NCBI RefSeq assembly: GCF_900105735.1
Contig: NZ_LT629793.1
Coordinates: 4,402,001 to 4,466,000 of the forward strand
Source of the DNA: Pseudomonas yamanorum
GTDB lineage: Bacteria; Pseudomonadota; Gammaproteobacteria; Pseudomonadales; Pseudomonadaceae
DNA: 64,000 nt
Reading direction: 5' to 3'
In this document: piece by piece, positions 62,651 to 64,000 of the stretch
How the letters are laid out: the number at the start of each line of letters is the position of its first letter
Numbering within the stretch: the stretch's first letter is position 1
The notes under the pieces: model-generated
Databases searched by the model: none
Told to the model about the DNA's origin: nothing
What the model saw: only the letters and a program-made list of their open reading frames with translations
Program-made: the position numbers and the translations under genes

Positions 62651-64000
<1,350 letters not shown>

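Overview
The right half of the window (about 33.2-64 kb) is core chromosome of a fluorescent Pseudomonas. Its GC-rich genes and their neighbourhoods (nadC / DUF1631 / ampD-ampE / chemoreceptor; fruR and fruBKA; piuB-piuA / piuC / Sel1 gene / speC; opuC betaine transporter; prfC) are ones I know from Pseudomonas, and the spacers carry REP-type inverted repeats typical of the P. fluorescens group. The left half (about 0.06-33.15 kb) is an AT-richer accessory island.

Island ends and mobility. The left end carries the 5' part of a tRNA-Thr(CGU) gene (59-106) and the right end carries the 3' part of one (33123-33155). The island therefore sits in, and seems to have split, a tRNA-Thr gene next to nadC. 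At the right end four overlapping genes on the minus strand (32.3-26.75 kb) encode two tyrosine recombinases with complete catalytic residues, a third very diverged one, and a small coiled-coil protein. This is the ginABCD layout of GInt islands, related to Tn554 tnpABC. No conjugation, phage structural or plasmid replication genes are visible. About 800 bp of non-coding DNA lies between ginA and the right end and starts with a 14-bp tandem repeat.

Cargo. Between the ends lies a defence island: an XRE regulator with two small unknown genes; an OLD-family ATPase/TOPRIM nuclease (4.2-6.0 kb); a DUF4365 protein divergent from a 1471-residue sacsin-like ATPase with a C-terminal DUF3883 domain (6.3-12.1 kb); a GIY-YIG protein (13.1 kb); a possible PD-(D/E)XK protein (14-15 kb); an Abi_C abortive-infection protein (17.6-18.4 kb); a SIR2 / TIR-like / HEPN fusion (19.4-21.1 kb); a separate HEPN protein (21.3-22.1 kb); and a three-gene Lamassu-type (ABC-3C) operon of Cap4-like nuclease, middle component and SMC-like ATPase (23.0-26.4 kb). 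Decayed material lies between them: an IS66 remnant, a small inverted-repeat element, hairpin repeats, broken genes and a striking 59-bp near-perfect palindrome at 16489-16547.

Core region. nadC makes NAD precursors; ampD-ampE handle muropeptide recycling and beta-lactamase signalling; the fru genes form a complete fructose phosphotransferase system with its Cra/FruR operator at 43011-43022; the piu genes are an iron-siderophore uptake locus with two Fur-like boxes, but piuA carries a one-base frameshift; speC makes putrescine; opuC imports betaine/choline-type osmoprotectants; prfC runs off the right edge. The likeliest undescribed biology is in the island: the sacsin/DUF3883-DUF4365 pair, the SIR2-TIR-like-HEPN protein, and the palindrome.
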